Origin: Actinomycetales bacterium
GTDB taxonomy: Bacteria > Actinomycetota > Actinomycetes > Actinomycetales > Dermatophilaceae
NCBI GenBank assembly: GCA_016710385.1
Contig: JADJVX010000022.1
Coordinates: 1-64,000 of the forward strand
Length of the DNA: 64,000 nt
Reading direction: 5' to 3'
Below, in pieces: positions 48,521 to 58,014 of this stretch. The translations under genes and the position numbers were made by a program. The notes below the pieces were generated by a model, which did no database searches, had not been told where the DNA came from, and worked only from the letters and a program-made list of their open reading frames with translations. Positions within the stretch are counted from its first letter, which is position 1. Each line of letters starts with the position of its first letter.

Positions 48521-50233
48521 TCAGAGCGCTGCGGCGGCAGCGCGCCCGGCCACCCGCCCGGAGAAGAGACAGCCGCCCAGGAAGGTGCCCTCCAGGGCCC
48601 GGTAGCCGTGCATCCCGCCGCCGCCGAACCCGGCGACCTCCCCCGCGGCATACAGCCCGGGCAGAGGGGTGCCGTCGGCGCGCAGCACCCGGCCACTGAG
48701 GTCGGTCTGCACCCCGCCGAGGGTCTTGCGGGTCAGCGCCCGCAACCGCACCGCGATGAGCGGCCCGGCGGCGGGGTCGAGGATCGGGTGCGGCGCGGCA
48801 GTGCGCAACAGCTTGTCGCCGCGGAAGGCCCGGGCGGCGCGCAGCGCCATGAGCTGGAAGTCCTTACCGAAATCGTTGTCCAACTGGCGATCTCGCGCCT
48901 GCAGCAGCCCCTCCAACGCGGCGGCATCGATCGGGGCCTCGGGGGTGAGCTGGTTCATGTTGGCAACCAACTCGGCCACCGTGGCGCCCTGCACGAAATC
49001 GTCGCCCTTGTCCAGAAACGCCTGCACGGCATCGGGCATCCCGCCACGCGCCCGGCCCAGCACGTCGACGACCGACTTGGCGGTGATGTCGGGGTTCTGC
49101 TCCGAGCCGGAGAGGGTGAACTCCTTCTCGGCGATGCGCCGGTTGAGGACGAACCACGAGTGATCGTGGCCAGTGCCGCGCAGATAGCGCAGGGTGCCCA
49201 GGGTGTCGAAGCCGGGGTAGAACGGCGCGGGCAGCCGTTTTCCGTTGCCGTCCAACCAGATCGACGACGGGCCGGCAAGAATCCGGATGGCGTGACCGGG
49301 CCAGATCGGATCCCAGTTGCGCACCCCCTCGACGTAGTGCCACATCCGGTCGCGGTTGACGATGCGGCCACCAGCGCGCGCGGTGATGCCAAGCATCCGC
49401 CCGTCGACATAGGCCGGCACACCGGTGAGCATGTCGGCCGGCGCATCCCCCTGCGCCACAGGCCAATTGGCCCGCACGAGGTCGTGATTGCCGCCGATGC
49501 CGCCGCTGGTCACCACGACGATGGGCGCTTCGTGCTCGAACTCCCCCACCGGGGCGCGGTTGGTCGCCACCCCGCGGTCGACGTGCGTCGGCGCCAGCCG
49601 AGTGCCCCGTATGCCGGTCACCGCACCGCCGGTGAGCACGAGATCGTCGACACGATGCCGGAAGGCATAACGCAAGCGCCCCGAGACCTCGAGTTCCTTG
49701 GCCTTGCGGACGAACGGCTCCAGCAGGCCAGGACCGGTGCCCCAGGTGACGTGGAAACGCGGCACCGAGTTGCCGGGGCCGCCCGCCTCGCCCGCGCCGC
49801 GCTCGGCCCAGCCCACGACCGGAAAGAACTTCACCCCGTGCTCGGCCAGCCACGCGCGCTTTTCGGTCGCCGCGAACTCGACGTAGGCCCGCGCCCAGAG
49901 TGCTCCCCAGTGGTCCTCGGCGGGCGCCCGGCCCGCGCCGACGGCACCCTCGCCGACAGCACCGCCTGCACCGCCTGCACCACCGCCGGTTCGGTCGAAC
50001 TGCGCAGTGTCCTGCCAGTCCTGCCAGGCCAGTTCGAGCGAGTCCTTGATCCCCATCCGGCGCTGCTCCGGGCTGTCGACGAGGAAGAGCCCACCGAAGG
50101 ACCAGTACGCCTGGCCACCGAGGTTTTCCCGGGACTCCTGCTCGACGACGACGACCCGCTTGCCTGCGACCGCCAACTCGGTCGCCGCGACCAGCCCGGC
50201 CAAGCCCGCTCCGATGACGATGGCGTCAGTCAT
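48521..50233 (-). CDS. FAD-binding dehydrogenase (FAD_binding_2, ketosteroid-dehydrogenase-like)
   Basis: 570 residues from the ATG at 50233 (MTDAIVIGAGLAGLVAATEL). The Rossmann FAD motif GxGxxG, the ENLGGQAYWSFGGLFLVDSP segment and the C-terminal GLYAAGEVAGFGGGGMHGYR and EGTFLGGCLFSGR place it with the FAD-binding dehydrogenases annotated near KstD and fumarate-reductase flavoproteins. A Gly/Ala insert (about residues 97-115) is unusual. The substrate is unknown and no steroid genes are nearby. The start 12 codons upstream is less likely. Confidence 0.85.
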   Translation of the reverse strand: MTDAIVIGAGLAGLVAATELAVAGKRVVVVEQESRENLGGQAYWSFGGLFLVDSPEQRRMGIKDSLELAWQDWQDTAQFDRTGGGAGGAGGAVGEGAVGAGRAPAEDHWGALWARAYVEFAATEKRAWLAEHGVKFFPVVGWAERGAGEAGGPGNSVPRFHVTWGTGPGLLEPFVRKAKELEVSGRLRYAFRHRVDDLVLTGGAVTGIRGTRLAPTHVDRGVATNRAPVGEFEHEAPIVVVTSGGIGGNHDLVRANWPVAQGDAPADMLTGVPAYVDGRMLGITARAGGRIVNRDRMWHYVEGVRNWDPIWPGHAIRILAGPSSIWLDGNGKRLPAPFYPGFDTLGTLRYLRGTGHDHSWFVLNRRIAEKEFTLSGSEQNPDITAKSVVDVLGRARGGMPDAVQAFLDKGDDFVQGATVAELVANMNQLTPEAPIDAAALEGLLQARDRQLDNDFGKDFQLMALRAARAFRGDKLLRTAAPHPILDPAAGPLIAVRLRALTRKTLGGVQTDLSGRVLRADGTPLPGLYAAGEVAGFGGGGMHGYRALEGTFLGGCLFSGRVAGRAAAAAL

Positions 50234-50392
50234 GGCCCTACCTTCCTCGGCGGCGCCGGTTACTGGCAAGTCCTCCTACCCCCGGTCGCCACCCGCGGCC
50301 GCCGCCCCCGGTCGCCACCCTCGGCTACCCACCCCCGGCTACCTGCCCCGGCCGTCGTCGGCCCGCTCGATGGCAAGTACCGTAGGAGGGTG

Positions 50393-51079
50393 ATGTCCAG
50401 CGTGAACCAGCCCCACGGCATACCCGCCGATGCTCCTGCCGCCGCGCGGGAGGTGCCTCTCGCCGCGATCCCGTGGTGGGGTTTGGTGTCAGCGGCACTG
50501 GCCCCGGTGCTCTTCCTCGCCGGCTATCTGTATGCCGCCTCGCTCACCTCCTCCTACGCACTGGTGACGACCACCGTGAGCGACCTCGGCGCCGTGGAGA
50601 CGCCGACCCGCTGGCTCATGACATTCACCCTGGTCTTCGTCGGAATGGCCCACGTGGCAACGGCTTTGGCGCTGCGGCCGGTCGATGTCGCTGGGCGTTG
50701 GCTGCTGGCCGCAGGGGGCATCGCGATGATCGTGCTCGCCTTCGTGCCCAACAATGTCGTCGGCAAGTCCTACATGCGGCACACGCTGGCCTCGGCGATC
50801 GCCTTCGGGCTGCTGGCGTTCTGGCCCGCGATGAGCGCCCGGATGGGGTCAGGCGTGCCGTGGCCGCTGCGACGCCGGGTCGCCGTGGTCATTTCCCTGG
50901 TGTCCTTCGTCCTCATCCAGGTGACGCTGTGGGGGATGATCCTGCGGGCCTCCACGGACGGCATCCGCGAGCTGGGGCTGTATGCCTTCACCGCGAGCTG
51001 GCCGCTCGTCCTGGCCCTTTGGGTGCATCTGCGCGGGGGCACGGCATTGCCGCTCACCCCGGCGCGACGAGCCGCGTAA
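50393..51079 (+). CDS. DUF998 family membrane protein
   Basis: 228 residues from the ATG at 50393, with GTAGGAGGG in front. Six hydrophobic segments (WWGLVSAALAPVLFLAGYLY, TLVFVGMAHVATALALR, WLLAAGGIAMIVLAFVP, TLASAIAFGLLAFWPA, VAVVISLVSFVLIQVTLWG, AFTASWPLVLALWVH) and the VSDLGA motif after the first helix match DUF998. No function is known for this family. Divergent from the flavoprotein gene and convergent with the deacetylase. Confidence 0.8.
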   Translation: MSSVNQPHGIPADAPAAAREVPLAAIPWWGLVSAALAPVLFLAGYLYAASLTSSYALVTTTVSDLGAVETPTRWLMTFTLVFVGMAHVATALALRPVDVAGRWLLAAGGIAMIVLAFVPNNVVGKSYMRHTLASAIAFGLLAFWPAMSARMGSGVPWPLRRRVAVVISLVSFVLIQVTLWGMILRASTDGIRELGLYAFTASWPLVLALWVHLRGGTALPLTPARRAA

Positions 51080-51130
51080 TCGAGGCAGCGCAGCGCCGCG
51101 CTGCATGATCGTCGCCCGGGCGCGGGGCAG

Positions 51131-52702
51131 TCAGTTGGCCCGGGTCGCGCTGTAGTAGACGGTGCCCGCCTTGGCCGATCCGAGCAACTGCGGGATCGTC
51201 ACGAGGGTGTAGCCGCGTTGCATGAGTGCGCTCACCAGCGCCGGCACCGCATCGACGGTCGTCGCGTGGATGTCGTGCATGAGGATGATCGACCCTCGCT
51301 TGACGTCGGCGAGGGCGCGGCGGGTGACCTCGGCGCTGTCGCGGTATTTCCAGTCCAGCGTGTCGACGTCCCACATGATGATCGCCTGGCCCAGACCTCG
51401 GACGCTGTCGTTGAACGAGCCGTAGGGCGGACGCATCAAGGTCGTCGGCACTCCGGTGGCCGTGCGGATCGCGTCTGAGGTGGTCGAGACCTCGCTGGCC
51501 TGCTGGCTTGCCGTGAGCTTCTTGAGGTCGCGGTGGTCCCAGGTGTGATTGGCGACCACGTGGCCGGCGGCGGTGGCGCGGGCCACGATGTCGGGTCGCA
51601 CCGTGACGTTCTGGCCGAGGACGAAGAAGGTCACCTTGGTCCCCGACGCCGCGAGCGAATCGAGCAGCTTGCCGGTGTAGGCGCCCGGCCCGTCGTCGAA
51701 GGTCAGCGCCACGCACTTGAGGGTGGAGCAGTCGACGGCCTGACCGGGTGGGGCTTGCACAGGTGGGGGTTGTACAGGCGGGGGTTGCACGGGCGGGGCC
51801 GCCTCGGTCGGCTGCGCGGGTGGCGCGCTCGGTGCGGCTGGGACCGGCGCAGGCCCGGCATACGGGACGCCGGAGGCGACCGCCGACTGGACCGCCCGAC
51901 CGAAATCGGACAGCAGCGGGGTCACCTGCGCGGCGGGCAGGGTGACGGTGAGATTGCCGGCGGAGTAGGCGGCCACCGCGCCCTGGTCGAGGTATGCCGT
52001 GAGAGTCCCGTCCGGCGCGGGCACCAGGTCGGTGAGCAGTCGGGCAGCGTCGGGGCCGGTCGGGGCTGCCGGCTCGACGGGGTCGGCGAGCTTCGCCGCG
52101 GCCGCCCAGACCAGCCCGGCGAGCCTGTCGGCCTGCCCCGCTGCGACAAGGTCGACCGCCTGGTGCACTGCGCCCGTCGTGACGTCGCCGTAGAAGACGT
52201 GATTGCTGGATTGACCTGAAGCGCCGGCGAATTCGCGCTCATGGACGCGCACGCCGATGAGCGATGCGTTGGCCATGGCGACCTGCCAGGTGATGTTGAG
52301 CTCGGGTGCACCCTCGGGACTGGGCAGGTAATTCTGGCGGAAGGCCTGCTCCTGGGCATCGGCCCAGGCCTTGATTGCGTCGGTGAGCGCGGCCTGGCCG
52401 GGCACGATCGGGCGGCTGATCGAGATCGGCAGAGCGGGGTCGTTATTGACCGACTGCGCGATGTCCAGGCCCGGGATGGTCAGGCCGCCCTCGGGGATGC
52501 CCGACCGGCCGGTCGGCTCCGCGGAGACGCCCGGCGTGGTTGATCCGGTCGGCCCTGTCGGCGTCGGCGTCGACGATCCGGCCGAGGTGCAGGCCGCCGG
52601 CGCGAGCAGCGCTGTCCCGACGACCAGTGGCACGACGATCCGGCGCGCACGGGCCACCCGGTGAACAGCAGCGGTCAGGGTCCCCGAGAGTGAGTGAAGC
52701 AC
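51131..52702 (-). CDS. Secreted CE4 polysaccharide deacetylase lipoprotein
   Basis: 523 residues. The N-terminus is a lipoprotein signal (PLVVGTALLAPAAC). An N-terminal domain of about 230 residues (DUF3298/RsiV-like in character: LNITWQVAMANASLIGVRVH, SSNHVFYGDVTTGAVHQAVD) and a Pro/Gln repeat linker (VQPPPVQPPPVQ) follow. The NodB domain has CVALTFDDGPGAYTGKLLDS (catalytic base and metal Asp), VVANHTWDHRDL (metal His), RPPYGSFND, WDVDTLDWK and IILMHDIHATT. It should deacetylate peptidoglycan or a related polysaccharide outside the cell. Confidence 0.9.
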   Translation of the reverse strand: MLHSLSGTLTAAVHRVARARRIVVPLVVGTALLAPAACTSAGSSTPTPTGPTGSTTPGVSAEPTGRSGIPEGGLTIPGLDIAQSVNNDPALPISISRPIVPGQAALTDAIKAWADAQEQAFRQNYLPSPEGAPELNITWQVAMANASLIGVRVHEREFAGASGQSSNHVFYGDVTTGAVHQAVDLVAAGQADRLAGLVWAAAAKLADPVEPAAPTGPDAARLLTDLVPAPDGTLTAYLDQGAVAAYSAGNLTVTLPAAQVTPLLSDFGRAVQSAVASGVPYAGPAPVPAAPSAPPAQPTEAAPPVQPPPVQPPPVQAPPGQAVDCSTLKCVALTFDDGPGAYTGKLLDSLAASGTKVTFFVLGQNVTVRPDIVARATAAGHVVANHTWDHRDLKKLTASQQASEVSTTSDAIRTATGVPTTLMRPPYGSFNDSVRGLGQAIIMWDVDTLDWKYRDSAEVTRRALADVKRGSIILMHDIHATTVDAVPALVSALMQRGYTLVTIPQLLGSAKAGTVYYSATRAN

Positions 52703-52838
52703 GTCCGTATTGTCGCAAGACCGAACGACATTCGGGCAACCCCGGGCGAGATTGCGACCTCACGCAGCGCGTCGTTCGCTTCCGGCGCGGTCCGAGTGGC
52801 CGTTCACGCTTCACATCGCGTCGCGGCCGGTCCTACCC

Positions 52839-54149
52839 CTACTTTGACGACCTGACATATGCCGCGAGGCGATCCATCGCTTCGGTGAGGTCGGCACCAT
52901 CGCCGGCGAAACACATCCGGACGAAGTGACGGCCGTCGTGCCGGGGGGCCGGGTCGGTTGCTGACGCTCTTGCTGACGCAGTTGCGGACACTGACGCAGT
53001 TGCTGGCGCGGGAGCCGGCGCGAAATCGACGCCGGGAGTCAGCGCGACCCCGGTCGCGTCGAGCACCTCGGAGCACCAAGCCAGCGAGTCGTCGGTATGC
53101 CGGCTGACATCGATATAGAGGTAGAACGCTCCGTCAGGCGGCGCGAGTTCGTCGACGCCGATGTCCGGCAGGCGCGCGAGCATGAGGTCACGGTTGACGG
53201 CATACCGAGCGACGTGGCTGTCGAGTTCGGCGCGTGCCTCGGCGCCGAAGGCTGCGACAGCCGCGGCCTGGGCGACCGCCGGCGCGCAGATGTTGAGGTT
53301 GCCCAAGAGCAACTCGACCGGGCGCACCAGGTGCGGCGGGAGGACCAGCCAGCCCACCCGCCAGCCGGTCATCGAGAAGTACTTGCTGAACGACCCCACG
53401 AGCACCGCCGCACGCGAGGTCTGCCAGGCACTCGGGGTGGGGCGGCCGTAGGAGATGCCGTGGTAAATCTCGTCGCTCACCAACAGCGTGCCGTGGGCCT
53501 CGCACCAGGCGGCGATGGCGGCCAGCTCGGTCGGATCGATGATCGTGCCGGTCGGGTTCGACGGGCTCGCGACCACCAGGCCTGCCGGCGGGCGGCCGAG
53601 GCTCGCGGTGAGCTCCTCGAGCATGGCGACGGTCGGTTGGTAGCGCGTCTGCGCGGTGCAGTCGAGTTCCACGACGCGGCAGCCGAGGGCGGTCAGCGTG
53701 TTGCGGTATGCCGGGTAGCCAGGTCGCGACATCGCCACGACATCGCCGACGTCGAACGCCGCCAGGAAGACGGCCGTGAACCCACCCGAGGAACCCGTGG
53801 CGACGACCACCTGGTCAGGGTCGATGGCCAGGTCATAGCTGTCGGCGTAGTGCTGGGCGATCGCCTCGCGCAGCGGCCGGATGCCGGTGGCTTCGGTGTA
53901 ACCCAGCACGTGTCCCTCGATGGCGCGGACGGCGGCGTCACGGACGGCCTTCGGTGCCGGCGTGGAGGGCTGTCCGGCGCAGAGCGAGATGACGTCGCCG
54001 TGGCTCGCGTGCCGGATGGCGGCGGCCTTGATGAGTTCCATGACGTGGAACGGCTCGACCGCCCCCCGGGTGGACAGTCGGGGTGACTGAGTTTGGGCGG
54101 CAGGCCAGGAGGGGGGCTGGGAGGAGGCGGACGGCATACCGGAAGGCAT
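52839..54149 (-). CDS. Class I/II pyridoxal-phosphate aminotransferase
   Basis: 436 residues. The fold-type I core is intact: VISLCAGQPSTPAPKAVRDA, VVVATGSSGGFTAVFLAAFD, SRPGYPAYRNTLTALG, VVASPSNPTGTIIDP, LVSDEIYHGISYG, the Schiff-base lysine in GSFSKYFSMTGWRVGW and the carboxylate-binding Arg in HFVRMCFAG. A repetitive Ala/Ser/Thr insert (about residues 372-398) sits just before the last motif. The first 30 residues are low-complexity, so the true start may be internal. The amino donor is unknown. Divergent from the DUF2177 gene. Confidence 0.85.
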   Translation of the reverse strand: MPSGMPSASSQPPSWPAAQTQSPRLSTRGAVEPFHVMELIKAAAIRHASHGDVISLCAGQPSTPAPKAVRDAAVRAIEGHVLGYTEATGIRPLREAIAQHYADSYDLAIDPDQVVVATGSSGGFTAVFLAAFDVGDVVAMSRPGYPAYRNTLTALGCRVVELDCTAQTRYQPTVAMLEELTASLGRPPAGLVVASPSNPTGTIIDPTELAAIAAWCEAHGTLLVSDEIYHGISYGRPTPSAWQTSRAAVLVGSFSKYFSMTGWRVGWLVLPPHLVRPVELLLGNLNICAPAVAQAAAVAAFGAEARAELDSHVARYAVNRDLMLARLPDIGVDELAPPDGAFYLYIDVSRHTDDSLAWCSEVLDATGVALTPGVDFAPAPAPATASVSATASARASATDPAPRHDGRHFVRMCFAGDGADLTEAMDRLAAYVRSSK

Positions 54150-54187
54150 GCCGCCAGGGTAGTTGCGCCCCGCCGTAGGGTGGCCGG

Positions 54188-54604
54188 ATGGGAGTGCGGG
54201 CGTGGGTCGGACGGTATGCCGTGTCGCTGGCGGCTTTCGTCGTGCTCGACGTGATCTGGCTCGGGGTGGTCGCCAACACCTGGTATGCCGTGCAGTTGGG
54301 TCCCCTGCGCGAGACGTCGCCGAATCTCGGTGCGGCAGTGCTGTTTTACGCGATCTTCCTGGCGGGGCTGGGCTATTTCGTCATCAGACCCGCGGTGGCA
54401 GAGCGCTCGGTGCGCCGGGCGGCGGGAGTCGGGGCGTTCTTCGGGCTGGTGAATTACGCGACCTGGGACTTGACCAATCTCGCTGTCATCCAAGGGTTTC
54501 CGGCGATCATCGTGCCCATCGACCTGGCCTGGGGCATGGCGCTGTCGGCTGCGGTGAGCGCCGTGACGACGTGGGTGGCGTTGCGGGTGCCGACGCTGCG
54601 TTGA
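54188..54604 (+). CDS. DUF2177 family membrane protein
   Basis: 138 residues, four membrane segments. FVVLDVIWLGVVANTWY, FYAIFLAGLGYFVIRPA, GAFFGLVNYATWDLTNLAVI and DLAWGMALSAAVSAVTTW are the expected DUF2177 landmarks (LDxxWLG and YxTxDLTN). Function is unknown. Two GTATGCCGT motifs fall in its first 40 codons, both read as Tyr-Ala-Val. Confidence 0.88.
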   Translation: MGVRAWVGRYAVSLAAFVVLDVIWLGVVANTWYAVQLGPLRETSPNLGAAVLFYAIFLAGLGYFVIRPAVAERSVRRAAGVGAFFGLVNYATWDLTNLAVIQGFPAIIVPIDLAWGMALSAAVSAVTTWVALRVPTLR

Positions 54605-54613
54605 GGGTGGCGG

Positions 54614-55141
54614 TTAGGGGCGCGACGGGGAGCCGCCGCCGGCTGCCCGACGCTGCGAGTCCTCCTCGATGAGCCGGTTGATGAGTTGCTGCACCTCGTC
54701 GCTGCGCGGGATGTTGCGCAACAGCTCGTCGGCGGAGTCGCCGGCCGACTCGATGGTGAGCGTGCCTGACCGGATGATCCGATCGATCAGCGACTGGTGG
54801 AAGGACACGTCGGTGATCTTGGACAGGGTGATGTCCTTGCCGGCCTTGGCGAGGATCCCTCGGCGCACCATGACCCGGTGGGTCGTCACGACATAGTGCG
54901 TCGTCCGCCAGCGCAGGAACGGCACGAGGACGAGCGGCAGCGCAATGAGCACGAGCACCGCGACGGCCACCCATTGGATGGTGTTGCCCTTGCTGTCGTC
55001 CGGGGTCACCCAGACCGTGGCCAGGGCCAACGCCCCAAGGACCACACCGAGCAGGGTCGGGCCGAGAACGGTGAGCCAATGCGGATGCAGACTGCGCTCG
55101 ACACGTTCACCGCTGGCCAGGACGTTATCCGGGAAACCCAT
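54614..55141 (-). CDS. Bacterial PH-domain (DUF304/YdbS-like) membrane protein
   Basis: 175 residues from the ATG at 55141 (MGFPDNVLASGERVERSLHP). Two membrane helices (LTVLGPTLLGVVLGALALAT; VAVAVLVLIALPLVLVPFL) precede the bPH_2 domain (RTTHYVVTTHRVMVRRGILA, ITLSKITDVSFHQSLIDRII, GTLTIESAGDSADELLRNIP). Such proteins sit in the cytoplasmic membrane and have no assigned activity. A start 14 codons further out is possible but the homology begins here. Confidence 0.85.
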   Translation of the reverse strand: MGFPDNVLASGERVERSLHPHWLTVLGPTLLGVVLGALALATVWVTPDDSKGNTIQWVAVAVLVLIALPLVLVPFLRWRTTHYVVTTHRVMVRRGILAKAGKDITLSKITDVSFHQSLIDRIIRSGTLTIESAGDSADELLRNIPRSDEVQQLINRLIEEDSQRRAAGGGSPSRP

Positions 55142-55257
55142 GCTCGTCAGGGTAGCGACGCTGACCGCCCAGGCAGCCGTCATCGTGGGCTGACTCTGAC
55201 TCGGCGTGGGATTCGGGCGCCCGGGGGGTGTCAGTGGTCAGTTCTAGGGTGAGATTC

Positions 55258-57003
55258 ATGGACGCAGCCGCCACCACAGCCTCGGTCTCTGACCGCGCGG
55301 CTGCGCTGCGTGCTGCTCGGGAAGCGCTCACGGGTCTGGCCGGGGTGTTGTGGCAGGCCTCCGGCGCCGAGCTCGCACCCCTGATGGGCCTGCTCGATGA
55401 CCTGTCCTCCCTGGCCGGGGCGGGGCGGGTCGCCGTCGCACAGGAGGCCCTCATCCGCGGCGAGGTCACCGCGAGCCAAGCCGGGTCGCTGCGTGCGTGG
55501 ATCGATGCCCACGCCCCGTCGCTCGCGGTCAGCTATGGCACCGCCCAGGTCGCCGCGGTGGTCGAGGCCGGTTCCCGTCCCGCGACGGCCGCGGTCACCC
55601 ACGCGGTCTGCGACGGTGTGGTGCCCGTCTCGGTGGGCGTATCGGTGATTCGTGAGATCGATCGGTTGCGGCCCCGCCTGCAGCCCGACGCGATCCCCAC
55701 CGTCGTCGACGCCATGCTCACCGTGGGCGCAGGTTTCGGCACCCGTGCGGTCCGCGAGCTCCGGGCCCGGCTGCTGGCCGAGCACGGGCGACCCGGAGAG
55801 TTCCAGGCCGACCAGGACGCCGCTACGGCGCTGATTTCGCTCTCCGGCCCCGTTGGTGACGAGTTGGGAGCGTTCAGCTACCAGCTCACCCTCGACGCCG
55901 AAGGCAAGGCGGTCCTGGAGGCCGCGATCGGGCCGCTCAGCGCGCCCGCTCCCGCGCCCGATGGCACGCCTGATCGCAGGTCCGCGCGACAACGCCGTGG
56001 ACAGGCACTGATCGAGGTATGCCGTCGGGCCACCACCGCTGCCGCCACACCCCCGGTGGGGGCGAAGACCACTCTGGTCGTCACCATGGACTGGCGCCAC
56101 TTGCGCGACGGCCGCAACGCAGGGCGAGTCTTGGGTTCGACCGCCGATGGCGACCTGCTCGCCCCGGACACCATGCGCAAGCTCGCGTGCGACGCCGACC
56201 TGATCCCCGCGATCCTGGCTGGGCCAAGTCACGTCCTGGACCTCGGCCGCACCACCCGGTTGTTCAGCTCAGCCCAGGTCAAGGCGCTCTGGCTGCGCGA
56301 CCGAGGCTGCACTTTCCCCGGCTGCGGCATTCCCGCCCACTGGTGCCAAGCTCACCACCTCCGCCACTGGATCGATGGCGGCCCGACGTCGCTGGCCAAC
56401 GCCGGCCTGCTGTGCGCACGGCACCACACTGTCGTCCATCGCGACCACCTCTGCGCCCGCATCGACGCGGACACGGGTCAGGTCGAGTGGGATGTGAGTC
56501 CCGGGTCCTACGACCGCGCGCTCGCAGCCAGCGGCGTCAGCCGGTTCACCCGCAGACCTCGTGACGGGTTTGCCGACGCTGATCTGGCAAGGGGCACACA
56601 TCCGTCCGCCGACCCGGCGGCCGGGCCGATCGAGCGACTGTCCGACGGGTCACTCCAGCAGCCCCCCGAAGGTCCACTCAACAGTCTGCGAGAGAGTCCG
56701 CGAGAAGGTCCGCGCGCCCAGCTACCCGCCGGGCATCCCGACGCCCCACTCGACGAGCTTCCGAGCAGGCTGCGCGACGAGCCATTCGGCACGTCCATCG
56801 ATCCACATGGGCCACTTCGGGCGCGCAATGACGGCACAGCCACCGACCCCAGCCGGGACGGGTCCGCCGGGCGGGGCGGGCGGGGGGGGGGGGGGGGGGG
56901 GGGGGGGCGGGCGCGCGCCATGGGACAACGCCCAGCCGGGACCGGTCTGCCACGCGCCCTCGGACGCCCGGCGGACCGAACGAGCCACCGCCCCAGGTTC
57001 TGA
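55258..57003 (+). CDS. DUF222 / HNH protein 2, with a poly-G tract near its 3' end
   Basis: 581 residues from the ATG at 55258. The DUF222 domain runs to about residue 300 (AALRAAREALTGLAGVLWQA, VSYGTAQVAAVVEAGSRPAT, YQLTLDAEGKAVLEAAIGPL). HNH follows: LRDRGCTFPGCGIPAHWCQA, HHLRHWIDGGPTSLANAGLL and CARHHTVVH. After it comes a Pro/Arg/Asp linker and then a Gly run encoded by 26 G residues at 56882-56907. Slippage there would alter only the last 40 or so residues. No SOS-like box precedes this copy. The neighbours are unrelated. Confidence 0.88.
   Translation: MDAAATTASVSDRAAALRAAREALTGLAGVLWQASGAELAPLMGLLDDLSSLAGAGRVAVAQEALIRGEVTASQAGSLRAWIDAHAPSLAVSYGTAQVAAVVEAGSRPATAAVTHAVCDGVVPVSVGVSVIREIDRLRPRLQPDAIPTVVDAMLTVGAGFGTRAVRELRARLLAEHGRPGEFQADQDAATALISLSGPVGDELGAFSYQLTLDAEGKAVLEAAIGPLSAPAPAPDGTPDRRSARQRRGQALIEVCRRATTAAATPPVGAKTTLVVTMDWRHLRDGRNAGRVLGSTADGDLLAPDTMRKLACDADLIPAILAGPSHVLDLGRTTRLFSSAQVKALWLRDRGCTFPGCGIPAHWCQAHHLRHWIDGGPTSLANAGLLCARHHTVVHRDHLCARIDADTGQVEWDVSPGSYDRALAASGVSRFTRRPRDGFADADLARGTHPSADPAAGPIERLSDGSLQQPPEGPLNSLRESPREGPRAQLPAGHPDAPLDELPSRLRDEPFGTSIDPHGPLRARNDGTATDPSRDGSAGRGGRGGGGGGGGRARAMGQRPAGTGLPRALGRPADRTSHRPRF
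56882..56907 (+). repeat. Homopolymer of 26 G
   Basis: Uninterrupted G26 inside the second DUF222/HNH gene, flanked by GGGGCGGGC on the left and CGGGCGCGC on the right. Not divisible by three, so gain or loss of bases changes the C-terminal frame. Its exact length is the least certain sequence in this window. Confidence 0.85.
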
Positions 57004-57294
57004 GCGCCTGACTTTTGGACGTCGATGCAGCCTCAGCGTGGCTGGTGCGTGCCCCCCGCTCGGCAACGTGCGACTGAACTCGACGGGCGGGGCACCAGGG
57101 CGGGGCACCTGGGCGGGCCTCGGCGCGCGACTGGACCTGCCGAGCTACCCGCCCCCGCGGGGCGCGACCTACCGGCTGCTGTGGCATCCAGGGCTGGAGC
57201 AAGGGGGTGCAATAGGGACGTAGCAGACGCAGCAGGGATGCTCGCAAGGAGCACCGAGGCCTTGGGCACCGGTCGGCGTGGCAGGCTGTGCACT

Positions 57295-58014
57295 ATGGGC
57301 CAACGGATGTTTGTCGCCGTCGTGCCACCGGAATCCGTGCGCGACCACCTCGCAGACTTCCTCGAACCACGATCGCGTGAGGCACTCGGCACGTCGGGGT
57401 TGCGCTGGATCGCCCGCGAGCAGTGGCACATCACGCTTGGCTTCTTCGCCTCTGTGCCCGATCACCGCGTCGACGACCTCACTGACCGCCTGTCGACCTC
57501 CGCCGAGCGGCACCAATCCTTCGACCTTGCCCTGTCCGGAGCAGGGGCCTTTCCCTCCGTGGCACGCGCGTCGGTGCTGTGGCTCGGCGTGGATGCCGGT
57601 CACGATGCCCTCGGCGTTGTCAGTGCGTCCCCAGTCGCCGAGGCCCGGGAAGCCGTCGAGGGCTTCGAGGGCGCAGGGGCCGTTGGTGGCTTCGGCTACC
57701 TCACACCGAGCGGCACGAGCGCACGCACTGGCGCGCCGCTCGAACCGCTACAGCAGCTGGCCGTCAACGCCCGTGCCGCCGGCTCCGTGGTCGGGGCCGC
57801 GCCCGACGGCAAGACCTTCCATCCCCACCTCACCGTCGCCCGCCCGGCCCGGCCCATCGAGGCAACCAAGTGGCTGTGCATTCTCGACACGTACCGCTCG
57901 CCGACCTGGACGGTCGACTCGATCGAACTCATCGCCTCTCACCTGGGCGAAGGCGCCCACCGCCGCCCTCGCTACGAGACGATCGCGTCCATCCCCCTCG
58001 GGGGTATGCCGTGA
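57295..58014 (+). CDS. thpR: RNA 2',3'-cyclic phosphodiesterase (ThpR/LigT, 2H family)
   Basis: 239 residues from the ATG at 57295 (MGQRMFVAVVPPESVRDHLA). The two HxTx catalytic motifs of the 2H phosphoesterases are HITLGFFASV and HPHLTVARPA. Longer than a typical ThpR (about 180-190) because of a Gly/Ala/Glu-rich insert (about residues 104-150). The family hydrolyses 2',3'-cyclic phosphates to 2'-phosphomonoesters and can join tRNA halves. The 291 bases upstream (57004-57294) show no gene. Its stop lies within the GTG of the next gene. Confidence 0.88.
   Translation: MGQRMFVAVVPPESVRDHLADFLEPRSREALGTSGLRWIAREQWHITLGFFASVPDHRVDDLTDRLSTSAERHQSFDLALSGAGAFPSVARASVLWLGVDAGHDALGVVSASPVAEAREAVEGFEGAGAVGGFGYLTPSGTSARTGAPLEPLQQLAVNARAAGSVVGAAPDGKTFHPHLTVARPARPIEATKWLCILDTYRSPTWTVDSIELIASHLGEGAHRRPRYETIASIPLGGMP

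Noticed and set aside
48461..50392. Long plus-strand open frame over the flavoprotein gene, in frame with DUF998
   Set aside because: The DUF998 gene starts at 50393 with a good ribosome-binding site. The upstream frame is antisense to the FAD-binding dehydrogenase.
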